Positions 1 to 12,222 of a stretch of DNA of 64,000 nt are shown in pieces; position 1 is the stretch's first letter, and the number at the start of each line of letters is the position of its first letter. The notes below the pieces were generated by a model. It saw only the letters and a program-made list of their open reading frames with translations. It was not told the DNA's origin and did no database searches. This DNA is from Metridium senile. Taxonomy: Eukaryota; Cnidaria; Anthozoa; Actiniaria; Metridiidae. A program made the position numbers and the translations under genes. The DNA lies in assembly GCA_949775045.1 (NCBI GenBank), contig OX459104.1, positions 9,161,655 through 9,225,654 of the forward strand, in the 5' to 3' direction.

Positions 1-172
1 TAATTTCCTTTGATTCGATCCTCTAAACGTTGACTATTAAGTGCTGTTAAACCCTATTGTGAAAAAGTTATTTATAAAATTGTAATTAAAGGTTGTTCAT
101 CGTATATTATTGCAAAATAGATAATAACAAAAATTACTCAATGAATTTTATATCATGAAGACACCCTTATTA

Positions 173-442
173 GAGTGCTTACACTATGTCCATGAAATAG
201 AATCTAAATAGTTCCTACATATTAGTTTTTATTTAGTCACTATTAGTCACTTTAGTAACAATAGACCACAAGACACAAGGGAAATCAAATACTCAAAATC
301 ATAGAAAGTTAATATTTTATTCATTGTGTATTGTTACTAAAGCTGTTCCAGTTGAGTGATAGTGACTAATAGTCACTAAATGAAAACTATTAATAGTTAG
401 TAACTATTTAGATTTTATTTCATGGACATAGTGTAAGCACTC
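173..442. mobile_element. MITE with TA target-site duplication (Tc1/mariner-like)
   Basis: A 270-bp element has inverted termini GAGTGCTTACACTATGTCCA at the left and the reverse complement at the right. It is flanked by TA on both sides (171-172 and 443-444). The arms stay complementary for about 40 bp and contain the palindromic word AGTGACTATTAGTCACT. There is no coding capacity. TA flanks and short TIRs are typical of non-autonomous Tc1/mariner elements; the family assignment is inference. A diverged relative is at about 53130-53230. Confidence 0.8.
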
Positions 443-444
443 TA

Positions 445-1006
445 TTGCTTGATGTATAAGAAGTAATTATTTGAGTCAAGAGTGATGTAAATGAGCGAAA
501 TCAAGAGAAATCATGAACTGAGTCATTAGAAAATATTATTTTATGTGAAATATGATTTAGTACCCGCGGGTATGTATACAAATTTGCAAATCAAAACAAA
601 GAAAATATATTTTAAAGTAGAATGTACAAAACAATGTACAAACAATAAGTTACATAATTTTATTATTCATTCAAAATATTAAAACACGTAGCAGTTTATC
701 CAAGATGAGAAGTAATCAATTCTATATTGAGTGTTTATCATGCACAATTTTGATATATTGCTTGACGAAGACCACATAAATTCCATTTATTTGGATTTAT
801 TTATCAATGAATGGGATTGTACAATTTTTAGCTCTTGTGAAATGAATTTGTACAAGTTAAACACATTGTTAATTACTGAACAAATAATTTGATCATTTTG
901 TGATGACAATGAGACACTATTTAGGATTATTAACTAAGCGCAAGGTCTGTACAGAGGTTTTGAATATACAGTCCAAGGAAATAATAGGCTGTGGACTGTG
1001 CAGCAA
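445..1006. other. AT-rich intergenic stretch, nothing recognised
   Basis: I see no coding exon, RNA gene or clear repeat here. Base composition is strongly AT-rich. Confidence 0.5.
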
Positions 1007-1514
1007 ATAGTAGTATATCCAAACTGGCCATTGTTCCACCGATCGATGATTAAGAATTTGGAATTGAGAAACTCCATTGTTCCCGTGGGGAAACAATGGA
1101 GAAGATCCGGAGAGACAACGGCCAATCAGGACTCTAAGAAGAGGGAGGGTGGGTGGGTGAAACAAAACTACTGCTTGCTTGTAGACACTCTCCTATTCAG
1201 CGAATCTCTTTTTCAGCATAACACCGAAAGGCACTTTGGACACTCGCTGCCATGTGCCCTCCCCCCGCACTAACATTTGATCAGTCTATCCGGTTCGATG
1301 TTGTTCGTTTCGGCAGTTTGAGCAAACGACAATGAATTAATTGCATGCCCCTTGTTATATAGTCTTGCATATCATTAAATCATCTCCCGTGGGAATATAT
1401 GGCCATTTTGGATAGTAGTATATCCAAACTAGCCATTGTTCAACGGATCGATGATTAAGAATTGGGAATTGAGAAACTCCATTGTTCCCGTGGGGAAACA
1501 ATTACAAAGATCCG
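1007..1514. repeat. Pair of about 100-bp direct repeats (1007-1111 and 1412-1514)
   Basis: The two copies share blocks such as TAGTAGTATATCCAAACT and GAGAAACTCCATTGTTCCCG with a few substitutions, about 405 bp apart. Near the first copy, at 1293-1357, is a separate dispersed repeat (core TTAATTGCATGCCCCTTGT) that recurs at 6662-6729. The short reading frames here change between copies and look non-coding. Confidence 0.7.
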
Positions 1515-1695
1515 TTCGCTCTCACTTCCATCATCACTCCATCTCACTTCTCCCTCGCGAAGGACCCATCTAATTCATTCCCTATACCTTAATACCCATA
1601 CCTTAATATCCACACCCATACCCCATACTCATCTTATCCATACCCCACTCCCAATCTTATCCCTGCCTCATCTCAAGCGTGTATTGGTTCCCTTC

Positions 1696-3661
1696 GGCTT
1701 TCTCCCAATCTCATCTTGTTCCACTTCAAAACCGGCCGGAATTGTTGCAGACCACCATTGGTCCCTCTATAATCGCTTAGGTTAATAAGTTGTGTCTTTT
1801 GACGATTTTTTTGAGACATTTTACAGGCTTTCCCGTTTACCTCCAACAGTATGAATAGAGAGACCAATGGCGGCCAACAATCCCGGCACAGCTGCTAGAG
1901 CCGGGCACAAAGGGTTTTAGTGAACCCCGAGAAAATTAGCCACCAGAGGATCCCAGTCCACACCGCGCCACCGTACACATAAACTCACATTGCTCTTCAC
2001 AATCTCATCATTCTTTTGGACAATAGCTCAAACAAAGCCGGTAATGAACCCAAGTTTTTTAAATCACGAAATGCATATACACGTGGTGTCTTTTTTTTTT
2101 TTTCCTTTGGCTTCCCTCACATGGTGTCACACAAACTAAATCCACGCCCATAACATAACTGCCGACGAGCCCGACGCTCGCCCCGGGTCAAAAATGTGGT
2201 GCAAAATGTTTGGTCAATTTATTTATTCTCCCTTACTATTAAGTAAGACACTCTTTATAACGGTATCCCAGTTTTGTATGATAATCATGTAACACAACCA
2301 TTTCGACATGTCACGCGTTGTGATGACAACTAAGTAACTTGCCACGTGCTTACCGCTGTCTCACAATAAACCATTTGAGTTCATTTACACATCACTGGAA
2401 AGTCATTGTCATTCAGGCTTTTTGATAACAAACAATCCTAATATATTCACCTAACAAGTTTCTGCATTCCTTAGCGTGCCTGGACCACAGCAAAAGTCCT
2501 AAAACAAAATGAACTTAGATTGGACAAGTTTCCACCGCACTACAAAGTATATTATGTGCACATGAATTGTATATCTTACCCGGTCAAACTGATCGGAACA
2601 GAACATATCCGATGATAACACCCAGTCACATTAAATTGCAAAACTTATCGGCACTCGAAATTATACGATTATTATTATATAAGCTATGGCTTTCTCTCAA
2701 TCTCATCTTGTTCCACTTTAAAACCGGCCGGAATTGTTGCAGACCACCATTGGTCCCTCTATAATCGCTTAGGTTAATAAGTTGTGTCTTTTGACGATTT
2801 TTTTTTTTTTGAGACGTTTTACAGGCTTTCCCGTTTACCTTTAACAGTATGAATAGAGAGACCATTGGCGGCCAACAATCCCGGCACAGCTGCTAGAGCC
2901 GGGCACAAAGGGTTTTAGTGAACCCCGGGAAAATTAGCCACCAGAGGATCCCAGTCCACACCGCGCCACAGTACACATACACTCACATTGCTCTTCACAA
3001 TCTCATCATTCTTTTGGACAGTAGCTCAAACAAAGCCGGTAATGAACCCAAGTTTGTTAAATCACGAAATGCATATACACGTGGTGTCTTTTTTTTCTTC
3101 TTTGGCTTCTCTCACATGGTGTCACACAAACTAAATTCACGCCCATAACATAACTGCCGACGAGCCCGACGCTCGCCCCGGGTCAAAAATGTGGTGCAAA
3201 ATGTGTGGTCAATTTATTTATTCTCCCTTACTATTAAGTAAGACACTCATTGTAACGGTATCCCAGTTTTGAATGATAATCATGTAACACAACCATTTCG
3301 ACATGTTACGCGTTGTGATGACAACTAAGTAACTTGCCACGTGCTTACCGCTGTCTCACAATAAACCATTTGAGTTCATTTACACATCACTGGAAAGTCA
3401 TTGTTATTCAGGCTTTTTGATAACAAACAATCCTAATATATTCACCTAACAAGTTTCTGCATTTCTTAGCGTGCCTGGACCACAACAAAAGTCCTAAAAC
3501 AAAATGAACTTAGATTGGACAAGTTTCCACCGCACTCCAAAATATATTATGTGCACATGAATTGTATATCTTACCCGGTCAAACTGATCGGAACAGAACA
3601 TATCCGAAGATAACACCCAGTCACATTACATTGCAAAACTTATCGGCACTCGAAATTATAC
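1696..3661. repeat. Tandem duplication of an about 993-bp unit
   Basis: Copy A (1696-2667) and copy B (2689-3661) are nearly identical, with scattered substitutions and a longer T-run in copy B at about 2801-2811. Both begin near GGCTTTCTC and end at CAAAACTTATCGGCACTCGA. Each contains a GC-rich patch (about 2160-2190 and 3153-3185). No intact protein is shared in any frame. The end of the unit matches the start of the monomer of the array at 5.5-6.3 kb, so the two repeats are related. Confidence 0.85.
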
Positions 3662-3750
3662 TCAATATTTGTGCCCGTTCCGATGGACCAAAAACTGAAC
3701 GAGTTTCGACGGAATAACATTCAACTATATTTACCGGCAATTTATAGCGG
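3634..3750. repeat. Isolated copy of the 5.5-6.3 kb tandem-array monomer
   Basis: The stretch carries the same ordered words as the array downstream: ACTTATCGGCACTCGA, a GTGCCCG-TTCCGA-GGACC block, and GAGTTTCGACGGAATAACAT. It directly follows copy B of the 1-kb duplication. Confidence 0.7.
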
Positions 3751-3960
3751 AGCTCCGCGCGGGCCGAAGGCCCTCGCAAGCGGAGCACCATACATAAGAA
3801 AAAATGGTAACCCATCGAGTTGATTTTTCATCGACCGACACATAGGATCGCGGGCGCGCACGTCCGTACAACGTGCCCATCGCGATACTGATTGGCTGTT
3901 ACATTTCGTCGGGAAAGTGATGCGCGCGCGCACGGAATAGCAGCGCCCGCGCCCGAAAGC
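3751..3960. other. GC-rich stretch without recognised gene
   Basis: A local GC-rich patch (GCGCGCGCGC around 3920) interrupts the AT-rich sequence. Reading frames on the minus strand here are not recognisable as any family. It may belong to a transposon end. Confidence 0.35.
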
Positions 3961-4084
3961 AGGTTTTTTTTATCGACAAAAAAGTCAAACAAACAACAAA
4001 ATACAATATTTAAAATATCAACTGAGAAAGATGAACATAGAAGAAAACAAAAATAGTTTTGGCCGAAGGAGAAAATAAACTCAG

Positions 4085-4318
4085 GCCGGATACAAAAATG
4101 AAGAAATTTAACAGTAGAAATAAAAGAAAACGACTGAAAGGCCAAGAAAACGTGTCTGCAGATAAAACTTCTTGGAAGAATAAAGACTACCAAAGCAGAA
4201 AATAAACTTCAAGGAGACAAACATGAAGAAGTTTATCTCAAGAAAAGGAAAAGACTGAAAGGCCAAGAACACTTGTCTGTAGATAAAACTTCGTAGAAGA
4301 ATAAAGACTACAGCAAAG
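4085..4318. repeat. Two-copy tandem repeat, period about 120 bp
   Basis: Two imperfect copies of a block containing GACTGAAAGGCCAAGAA, then TAGATAAAACTTC and GAAGAATAAAGACTAC, lie head to tail. Purine-rich on the + strand. No coding potential is apparent. Confidence 0.7.
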
Positions 4319-5496
4319 TAAAATAATTGAAAATGAAGCGACTTTATTCGGTTATGAAAACTATCTTCAAAATGCTTCCTTCAGTACAGTTTATTGATGG
4401 ATTTTCAAGCTTGGCAGTTTAACTATGATCCATGCTTAATTCATCAAAACTGATTCAAGTCATACATGTATTCGTCAAAATATTATCGATGTCATCCAGA
4501 AGAAGAAAACCTCAGGAAAATAATCACCGATAAAGTAAGTTCAACGAATTATTTTTTCAAGTCAGTTTTTTGAAAGAAAAAATGTTTGATAACGAGCGTG
4601 AAAAACAAAAACACCTAAAAACTTGAAATAATTAAGCTTCAAATCGATCCTTTGTTGGTTGATACTTAAGGTCTTTAATTCCACTTCAAAAGAACTTTCA
4701 GGTCGTTTGTGTTTTGTTTGAATTTTGAAGATTTGCAATGACTACTTTTTTTAATATTAAATCTAATGCGATGAAAACTTTTTTATTATAAAGAAATGTT
4801 CTAGAATTCCGTTTTTTCCTTTTAATACATAGTTATCATCCTATTTAGTACTTATTCAAGTAACGTTTTTGTCAATATGAAGCTCAAAATCTTGATTTTT
4901 CTCAGCGTTTTGTCTTGTGTTTGAAGCGAATTTGCCAGGTGAAGATGCCTTGGCATTCGCAAACACGCCAATGTACGCGTGTCGTGACACAAAGTCATGC
5001 TGTCACGAATTTTTGTGCGATTTCTACTCAAAAAGTAAAATCTAAAAATTCATATCTTTCAAAAACGCGTGAATAATACCCCTAATTTTGTTTCTCTAGA
5101 AAAGTTATAGTGATATCGAAGTTTTTTAATTGGTTCATATTTTAAAAACATAAATAGTTTGGGTTGGATTTTTAGTCAATAATTCATCATGCACATAAGT
5201 ATAAAATACCTTTTTCATAATTTGAGCATAAAATTATTGAAAAATATAGTACTTTGTATGCGTGATAAATAAGGTTTTTGAATTTTTATCGAAAATATAT
5301 ATATCGCAGATTATTATTTGCTCAGAAAGTAAATTATTCCGCTCCACCTATATCTATGATTTTGTAGTTGTCTTTTGCGGTTACGTAACTAAAATAATTA
5401 CAGTTCAGATACAAACTATTTACATGCACATATTGATGTTGTAGGAACAATTTAAACTGGAGCTCCGCTATTAGGTATTACCTAATTTGTATATTA
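4319..5496. other. AT-rich stretch, no gene recognised
   Basis: No exon with conserved protein features is visible. A 39-bp sequence at 5459-5497 (core ATTAGGTATTACCTAAT, itself palindromic) recurs in direct orientation at 8148-8186. The two may mark the ends of one 2.7-kb insertion, but I could not confirm target-site duplications. Confidence 0.4.
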
Positions 5497-6290
5497 CACA
5501 TATCAGCACCAGACAATATACTCAGTGTTCGTGCCCGGAAATGGGTGTTGACAGAATAACATTCAATTATACACCGCCAGCTTACACACAAGTTTATCGA
5601 CACCTGACATTATATTCAGTGTTCGTGCCCAGTCCGAAGGACCAAAACTAATGGGTTTCGACAGGATAACATTCCATTATACACCGCCCGCTTTATTAAT
5701 ACACACAAGTTTATCGGCACCTGACATATATTCAGTGTTCGTGCCCGGTCCGAAGGACCAAAAACTAAATGAATTTCGACGGACTAATATCATTCAACTA
5801 TACACATGATACACCGCCAACTTACACACTTATCGACACTTGACATTATATTCAGTATTCGTGCCCGGTCCGAAGGACCAACTAAACTAAATGAATTTCG
5901 ACTGGGTTATTCAGCCACCGCCAAATACAAACTTATCGACACCTGAATCACATATTCAGTATTCGTGCCCGGTCCGAAGTACCCAATAAACTAGATGAAT
6001 TTCGACTGAATAAATAGAATTCAGCCACCGCCAAATACAAACTTATCGACACCTGAAGTCCACATTCAGTATTCGTGCCCGGTCCCAAGGACCAACTAAA
6101 CTAAATGAATTTCGACTGGGTTATTCAGCCACCGCCAAATACAAACTTATCGGCACCTGAAATCCTATTCAGTATTCGTGCCCGGTCCGAAGGACCAACT
6201 AAACTAAATCAATTTCGACTGGGTTAATCACATATTCAGTATTCGTGCCCGGTCCGAAGGACCCAATAAACTAGATGAATTTTCGTTGAA
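5497..6290. repeat. Tandem array, about eight diverged monomers of about 85-125 bp
   Basis: The words CTTATCGACACCTGA, TTCAGT(A/G)TTCGTGCCCGGTCC and GAAGGACC recur about eight times, at intervals of roughly 70-125 bp. Monomers differ by substitutions and by insertions such as TAACATTCAACTATACA. It resembles a small satellite or the internal repeats of a transposon. Single monomers lie at 3634 and at the ends of the 1-kb units. It is not a CRISPR: there is no short constant repeat with unique spacers. Confidence 0.85.
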
Positions 6291-6542
6291 CTATAGGCTC
6301 AACCAGGCCAAAACAAATATATACAGTGGTGACACAGAGTCAACCACCTGAAACTTTGCAAGAAAAGAGCTGAACTAGGGTACTAAACAGTACGTTCACG
6401 TTGAGGCGCTTTGTTGCTCGAAGGCTTCCAACTTGAGGTAGTCCTTTTGGTGTGCTTACGAAGACACGTGTTCACTAACACGTAGTAGTCGATACACGAG
6501 TAGAAAGCCGAACACTTTTGCTTTTTAAGTGGCTCCAAAAGC

Positions 6543-6569
6543 CACAGCACAGCACAGCACAGCACAGGA
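6543..6569. repeat. (CAGCA)n microsatellite
   Basis: About five units of ACAGC in a row. A minus-strand reading frame crosses it, giving a Cys/Leu/Trp-rich peptide that looks like a by-product of the repeat. Confidence 0.8.
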
Positions 6570-6729
6570 AACAGAAAACGCTGCCACTAGCCTGAAGATG
6601 CGTTCGTCTCAGGAAGCTTCGTTGTTCGGTTAGCTGTCCAACGTGGTTGAAATCTACCAACAGGGTCGATGTTGTTCGTTTCGCCAGTTTCAGCAAATGA
6701 CAATGAATTAATTGCATGCCCCTTGTACA

Positions 6730-9027
6730 GAGCAAGCAAGTTGAATATTGTTTTGCCATATGATTTGCTACATTCTCCCTAAACCATGAATAAATTAAAG
6801 CAGCGCGCTTTTAGGAATAACTTGTACAAGTGGTGTGTCCTAGAATTTAAGTTTCAACAATCATTGAACCTGTGTGTAACCGTGCACACGGACGGCAAAA
6901 TACAGCAAGTCAATATTATTTTATATATGTCACTATTAACCTATTGTTCAAATTTTATCCAATCCTATTTAGATAGAGAGCATAGCAATTGAGAAGACAG
7001 GTTTTGTTGATGTTATTTAATTTTTTTAGTTCCAAATACTTTAAGTTTACCAAGAAAAACAGTCCAAAGGGATTATTTTAGATAGTATACATGTATGAAA
7101 ATACAGTTTTGTTTTGATATTAATTGTTAACATAAGACATCATGCAAATTCAATGTTTTATTAGTATCATTATTAGCATTATTATTATGATAATTATCAT
7201 GACATCATTATTATTATTTTAACTATTGTTTTTATTTTCATCACTAATTAATTTTTTCGTTCTTTATATAGGTTTGCAGTTGGCAGGTATTTGCATAGAC
7301 ACTTGTTTTTAGTAAGCAGGTGAGTTTATTCTTTTTTTAACTCTTACCAGTTCTAATGTGCATTTATTCTGCATTTACAATAAACAATTTACTAATGGTC
7401 TTTCACAAATCCTGTTTTCTTATTGGCTACTCTACTAATGGTCTAATTGTTTGATATATCACCAGTAGATGCCATGTTTTGAGTAAGCAACACTGAAAAA
7501 GTTATGATTTTTATTCTTTATTTGACCGATGACATGTTTTTACTAAAACAATTAGTTCGGCCGTATGGTCTATCAAACTGTACATACTCCGCTTGTCTTC
7601 TTGGACTAATAGTTACACAGCTGCAGAAAGATGTTTTGAAATAAAGTGTATTGATTTATTATTTGCATAATCATTTACAATTTTTTTTTTTGAGATTGAC
7701 GACAAGTATATTAGTACATACTAAATACATCCTTTTTTTTGCAACCTCATACAATATGAAAATGAATGCTGTATTGAGTAATATACCATATTATTTTTTA
7801 AAACTGTACGAATTTGCATTGAAGATTGATCAGTGGGCAAACAGTTTTGTATTGATCAGCACATGTAATTAATGACATTGATATAATTGGAATATAATCG
7901 GATTACGAAAAATATTATGATTTTATTTTCAATCTTATATATAGATTTAATTTAGCTAATCTTTCGTAATGCTCTAAGTCCCCGGTGCTACGATGCATTT
8001 GCATTGGTCGGGGACTACGTTTTCCAGAATTTTGTTCCCCAAGTGGTTTACATCTGTTTTTTTCGTAGCAGGCAATGCATTATCTTTTGTAAATAACTTA
8101 AGTTATGTTATTTTTTAAGAGAAATATATGTAACATAATTAGGATAGGGAGCTCCGCTATTAGGTATTACCTAATTTGTATATTATTAATTAAGGCCTAC
8201 CCATGGTTAAAATAGCGAAATCTGTTTTTCAACTCTTGCCGCGTTGTGTTCATTTTTTGCTGACAACCGATATTAAACCTTCAAAAGTGAAAGTAACCCC
8301 CCGTTTAGATTCACTGTTACATCACAAAAGCTTGTTGTCCTACTTATAATTGGCGAGATACTTGGTAAAGTATGTAAATGCATTAAGCTACAGCCAATAA
8401 TCGGAGAACTGCATTGATTATTGTGTCTCTTAGACTCATTTACTTAATGTATAGTCGATCTTAATTCGATTGGTGGTTTTTGAAATACACTTTGATTTAA
8501 ATACATTGAGTAGCGTTATTAGTATTATTTTGTTTTTATAATATGCAGTATGACGTATCTGTCATATGAGTCCAGTGCCTACAAGAAAAAAAAAAAAAAA
8601 AACTAGAATCGAGGTGTACATGTATACAAAATAGTATTCAAGGACACCATTCGGACCCTTAAATAACAGCAAATAAATAATAACAATTTATATTATGACT
8701 CAACCAGACCAATACAAAACACAAATAGTAATGTGCAACATATCAACATATGAGGTTAATTGCCTTTTTTTTTAAAGAAACCTCTTAGATTAATTATACA
8801 CAGCAAACCGTCAATAGGTAGTGTACATATTGATATCGAATTGATTGACGGATTCATAATAACCAATTTTAATTAATCTGTACGTTTAACATTCTTTTAT
8901 TTCTTATTGACTACTTTTTTCGTTTTTTTCTTTGTAATTATATATAACTATTTATATTCAAACCTTCTTGAGGCCTAATGTTAACAAAGCAAAAAAAAAA
9001 TACAGACATTTCCAATCGTTATCACCG
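6730..9027. other. AT-rich intergenic region, little structure
   Basis: No coding exon recognised. It contains short ATT/TTA runs at about 7165-7225, a GC-rich hairpin at 7980-8020 (GTCCCCGG paired with a GGGGAC-containing arm), the second copy of the 39-bp repeat at 8148-8186, and an A-run at 8585-8602 that could be a retroposon tail. Confidence 0.45.
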
Positions 9028-9172
9028 CATCCCCTACTAGTTCAAGGAACATTCTTTGGATGTTTTCATTGCTTAGCCTTAACTTCCGTGTCAAATTTGC
9101 CCCAGACAGTGCCACAATTTCAGTTGCTGCAGAATGCATTACGCGAAGGATTATTAGTGACTATTCTCAACG
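9028..9172 (+). promoter_or_regulatory. Putative promoter/5' UTR of upstream signal-peptide exon (copy A)
   Basis: This block is homologous to 17929-18084. Shared words include TTTGCCCCAGACAGTG, GCTGCAGA and CATTACGCGAAGG, all directly upstream of a start codon. The match continues through the exon into the intron (to about 9690), so it is a duplication and does not show functional constraint on its own. I see no convincing TATA box at a fixed distance. Confidence 0.4.
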
Positions 9173-9227
9173 ATGTGCGGCGTTTTTCTTTGCATCTGCT
9201 TCGCTTTGAGCTTAGCAAGAACCGAAG
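9173..9227 (+). CDS. Signal-peptide first exon, copy A
   Basis: The exon encodes an 18-residue leader plus one base: MCGVFLCICFALSLARTE, then a split codon, followed by the donor GTAAGT (phase 1). It is a hydrophobic Cys/Phe/Leu core followed by a polar segment, typical of a secretory signal. It differs from the 18085 copy at four bases, all replacement, while its last 28 bases are identical. No FN3 exon lies between this exon and 18085. It is therefore either an alternative first exon of the same gene, with its own promoter, or a leftover of a duplicated gene whose body is gone. Which applies cannot be told from sequence. Confidence 0.6.
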
Positions 9228-9689
9228 GTAAGTAACTACAAAGTGTATGAAAAGGCCGATTGTATAGTTAGAGCAATATCAGTTAGGGATGTATATGATT
9301 TCAACCGATAATAACTTAAGCTATGGCAGAACCTAATGTCTAACGGGTTTCTGGATGGCTTGTTTTGGTGTTATACATCTTTGAGGATGTATTGGCTGCA
9401 TTCTTATATATCACATCTTCACATAATGATCGTTGTATTGTATTATTTCTTGTAAAACCATGAGTGTTGATCCAACAGGGATTCGAGCTAAATTATTGAT
9501 TCTGATCAAATAAATTTTGAGATATTCTTGACTATAATGTGCAAACAGTAAGAATAATCAAGTTAGTAGTAGTTACGGTTATAAGACTCTTGAAGTGCGT
9601 TGTTTTCTTGTGGTCTTTGTCAACAAATACTATACAAGCTAAAAAGCCGTTGTTCTCTAAGGGGTAAATGTAAAGTACTCTAGTAATGC

Positions 9690-10029
9690 TTAATAATAAT
9701 AATAATAATTACCACTAAATACTGCTAAATTAAGCAAATTATTTTGTTATCTATTGTTTAATCAACACTATTTAGTGGTAAATAGTACAAAGTATTGCAC
9801 ACTTTTAGTGTTTGTACTCTACCCATACAACAAGTAGTACTAAATAGTGCTAATTAACAACAGAATTACGGTAACCCAAGAGAGGATAAATAAGAGAGCG
9901 AAACTTGATGCGCCTCACTGGCTGCGTCGCTATTATTGCTGCTCTTCAATTTTCAAGTTTCTTATGCCCTAATTTTTATTATTTAGACCATCATATAGTT
10001 TAAGTACTTGTCTTAAAACATTACTACAA
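9690..10029. other. Short repeat-rich stretch without gene
   Basis: It contains (AAT)n at about 9692-9708 and several copies of words such as ACTAAATA(C/G)TGCTAA in both orientations, like degraded MITE arms. No exon recognised. Confidence 0.4.
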
Positions 10030-10419
10030 GGTAATGATGAAGTTTATATACTCGAGCCTTGCCTTACGGAACATTTTTTCGACAATCAATGGAATACCAC
10101 GTTTGGAACCTGATACTTGGAATTGTTTAAAGGCCGCTGGCATTGCGAAGTTTACTACTCGACGTGGCTGTAGAGCTGGAAGACACAAACAAAGACCTAT
10201 CACAACAATACAAGGTAATGGAAGATATTACCATTCTACAAGTGAACTAAATCTAAATATTAGTCATCTAACGCTTCAAAATGATTACTACTCGCCATTT
10301 ATGCAAATTTCACCGAAGTTACTTGACCGTAGCTGTCATAACAATTGCCTAATCAAACCATTGTTGATTCCCGCTGCTACGTGTTGTACTTCAAAGCCAA
10401 TTGATTTTGCTCTTCTAAA

Positions 10420-10925
10420 TACAAGATCATGTTGTTGATAATGACATTGACGTATTAGCCATAACCGAAACCTGGCTGAGTGATTCTGTTCAGGATGTCC
10501 ATGTTATCCGTGATGTTTGTCCCACTGGCTACCAACTATTCAATGTACCAAGAGGTCGGAGGGGTGGAGGTGTGGCACTCCTTTACAAGAATCTGCTTAA
10601 GTTCAACAGTCAATCTTCCATCAAGAGAAAATTCAAATCTTTTGAATTCACTGATCTATTAATGAAACACTCGTCTTCAAGTTTAAGGATTGTTATCATA
10701 TACCGTCCACCTCCCTCAAGATCTAATCAGTCCTCCATTACTGCGTTTTTTGATGAATTTCCACTTCTACTTGAAAATCTTGCAACAGCACCTGGATTGC
10801 TTCTACTAGTTGGTGATTTTAACTTTCACGTTGATGATGTTCGTGATCCTGTGGCCACACGATTTATTCAGCTTTTGGAGTCATTCAATCTAGTACAGCA
10901 TGTAAATGAGTCTACTGTCTGTCAT
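10420..10925 (+). pseudogene. LINE apurinic-type endonuclease fragment
   Basis: The frame reads through DIDVLAITETWLSD, GGGVALLYK, VIIYRPPP and LVGDFNFHVDD, the usual ordered motifs of the LINE AP-endonuclease (Glu near the TETWL motif, then the GDFN motif). The part before the first motif is joined out of frame to the N-terminal segment, and the end runs into the RT part by deletion, so the enzyme is broken. Confidence 0.8.
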
Positions 10926-12027
10926 TGACAGACAACTTTACAAAGACCAATGTAAATTAGTAAATTCCCTAATAAGAAGCACAAAGTCCAGGTATTACTC
11001 AAACATCATAAATGAAAACAAAGGAAATCAAAGGATATTATTCAACATAGTAGATAAACTACTTCATCGCAAAGGCGAGAACCGCTACCCAACTGCCTCA
11101 TCTCCAGAGAGACTAGCAAACAACTTCGCGGATTTCTTTGTTAACAAAATCGAAACGATACGAAATGATCTAACAAACAAAGACACAACAGATTACAATC
11201 TCACCGAAGATAAAGATGAAGTTGATGTCATTAATGAACTTACAGAATTTAAAGAGATGTCCGAAGAACAAGTAAAGAATCTAATCAACACCTTCACCTT
11301 GAAGTCCTGTATGCTAGATCCAATGCCTGCCTCGATTCTAAAGATCTGTATCGACATTCTACTTCCAATATTCACCAAAATTATCAACTTATCCTTAGAG
11401 ACAGCTACCATGCCTAAGTGTATAAAAGAAGCTATAATCAAGCCAAAACTCAAGAAAGAATCTCTAAGCCACGAACATTACTCAAATTTTAGACCTATAT
11501 CTAATATGAAATTCATATCAAAAATAATTGAAAAAGCAGTGCTATTCCAGTTAGATGATCACATGAAGCATAACAACATAGAAGAAAGACTACAATCAGC
11601 ATATAAACGTTTCCACAGCACTGAGACAGCCCTTGTCAAGGTCCACAATGACATTGTTCACGCAATTGACAACAAGTGCTACGTCATATTGTTACTACTC
11701 GACCTTTCGGCAGCATTTGACACTGTTGATCACAAAATTTTGCTGTCTCGTTTATCCAACCGCTTTGCTATTACAGGAATTGCGCTGCGATGGTTTCAAT
11801 CATACCTTGAAGACCGTCAGCAAAGAGTATATGTACAGGGTGCAACATCGTCAAAAAACACGCTGACATGCGGTGTCCCTCAAGGATCGATTCTCGGGCC
11901 GACACTATACCTGATATACACATCGCCACTAGGAGACATTGTCAGACGTCATCGCCTATGGTGTCATTTCTATGCAGATGACACGCAAATATATTGCACC
12001 TTCAAACCAGAAGATAAGACAGTCTAA
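10906..12027 (+). pseudogene. LINE reverse transcriptase, core domain
   Basis: A 373-codon frame contains RT motifs in order: FRPISNMKFISKIIEK, LLLDLSAAFDTVDH, CGVPQGSILGP and FYADDTQIY with the YADD active site. The reading stops shortly after YADD because a dispersed repeat is inserted there. The thumb and C-terminal segment continue at 12223. Before the insertion this was probably one continuous ORF with the downstream part. Confidence 0.9.
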
Positions 12028-12222
12028 GTTACCAAAAACACCATTTTTTACGTTATTAATAATAAGTATGCACTCATTGTTGGTGATAACTTTTATGTGC
12101 GATTATATAGTGAAGTGTCTCACATGAGAAGTTAAACTGACTATTTGGGATTTACATATATACTACATGGTGTGTATAGCTTTGCGAGGTTAGAACGTGA
12201 CCCCTATGGTGGGGTAAGTTAC
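12028..12222. repeat. Dispersed repeat inserted in the LINE RT
   Basis: About 190 bp, beginning with CACCATTTTTTACGTTATTA and including GAACGTGACCCCTATGGTGG, interrupts the RT frame between the YADD motif and the thumb. The same sequence, longer, lies at 14677-15126 and 40471-40905. This copy lacks the 3' part. No tRNA-like or LINE-like head was recognised, so class is uncertain. Confidence 0.75.

Noticed and set aside
3828..4193. 121-codon minus-strand frame
   Set aside because: Crosses a tandem repeat and a GC-rich patch, has no family features and no splice context.
5497..6290. CRISPR-like repeat series
   Set aside because: Long diverging monomers without constant short repeats and unique spacers, in a eukaryotic genome.
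8968..9231. 87-codon frame across the copy A signal-peptide exon
   Set aside because: Out of frame with the signal peptide, which is conserved with 18085; a shadow.
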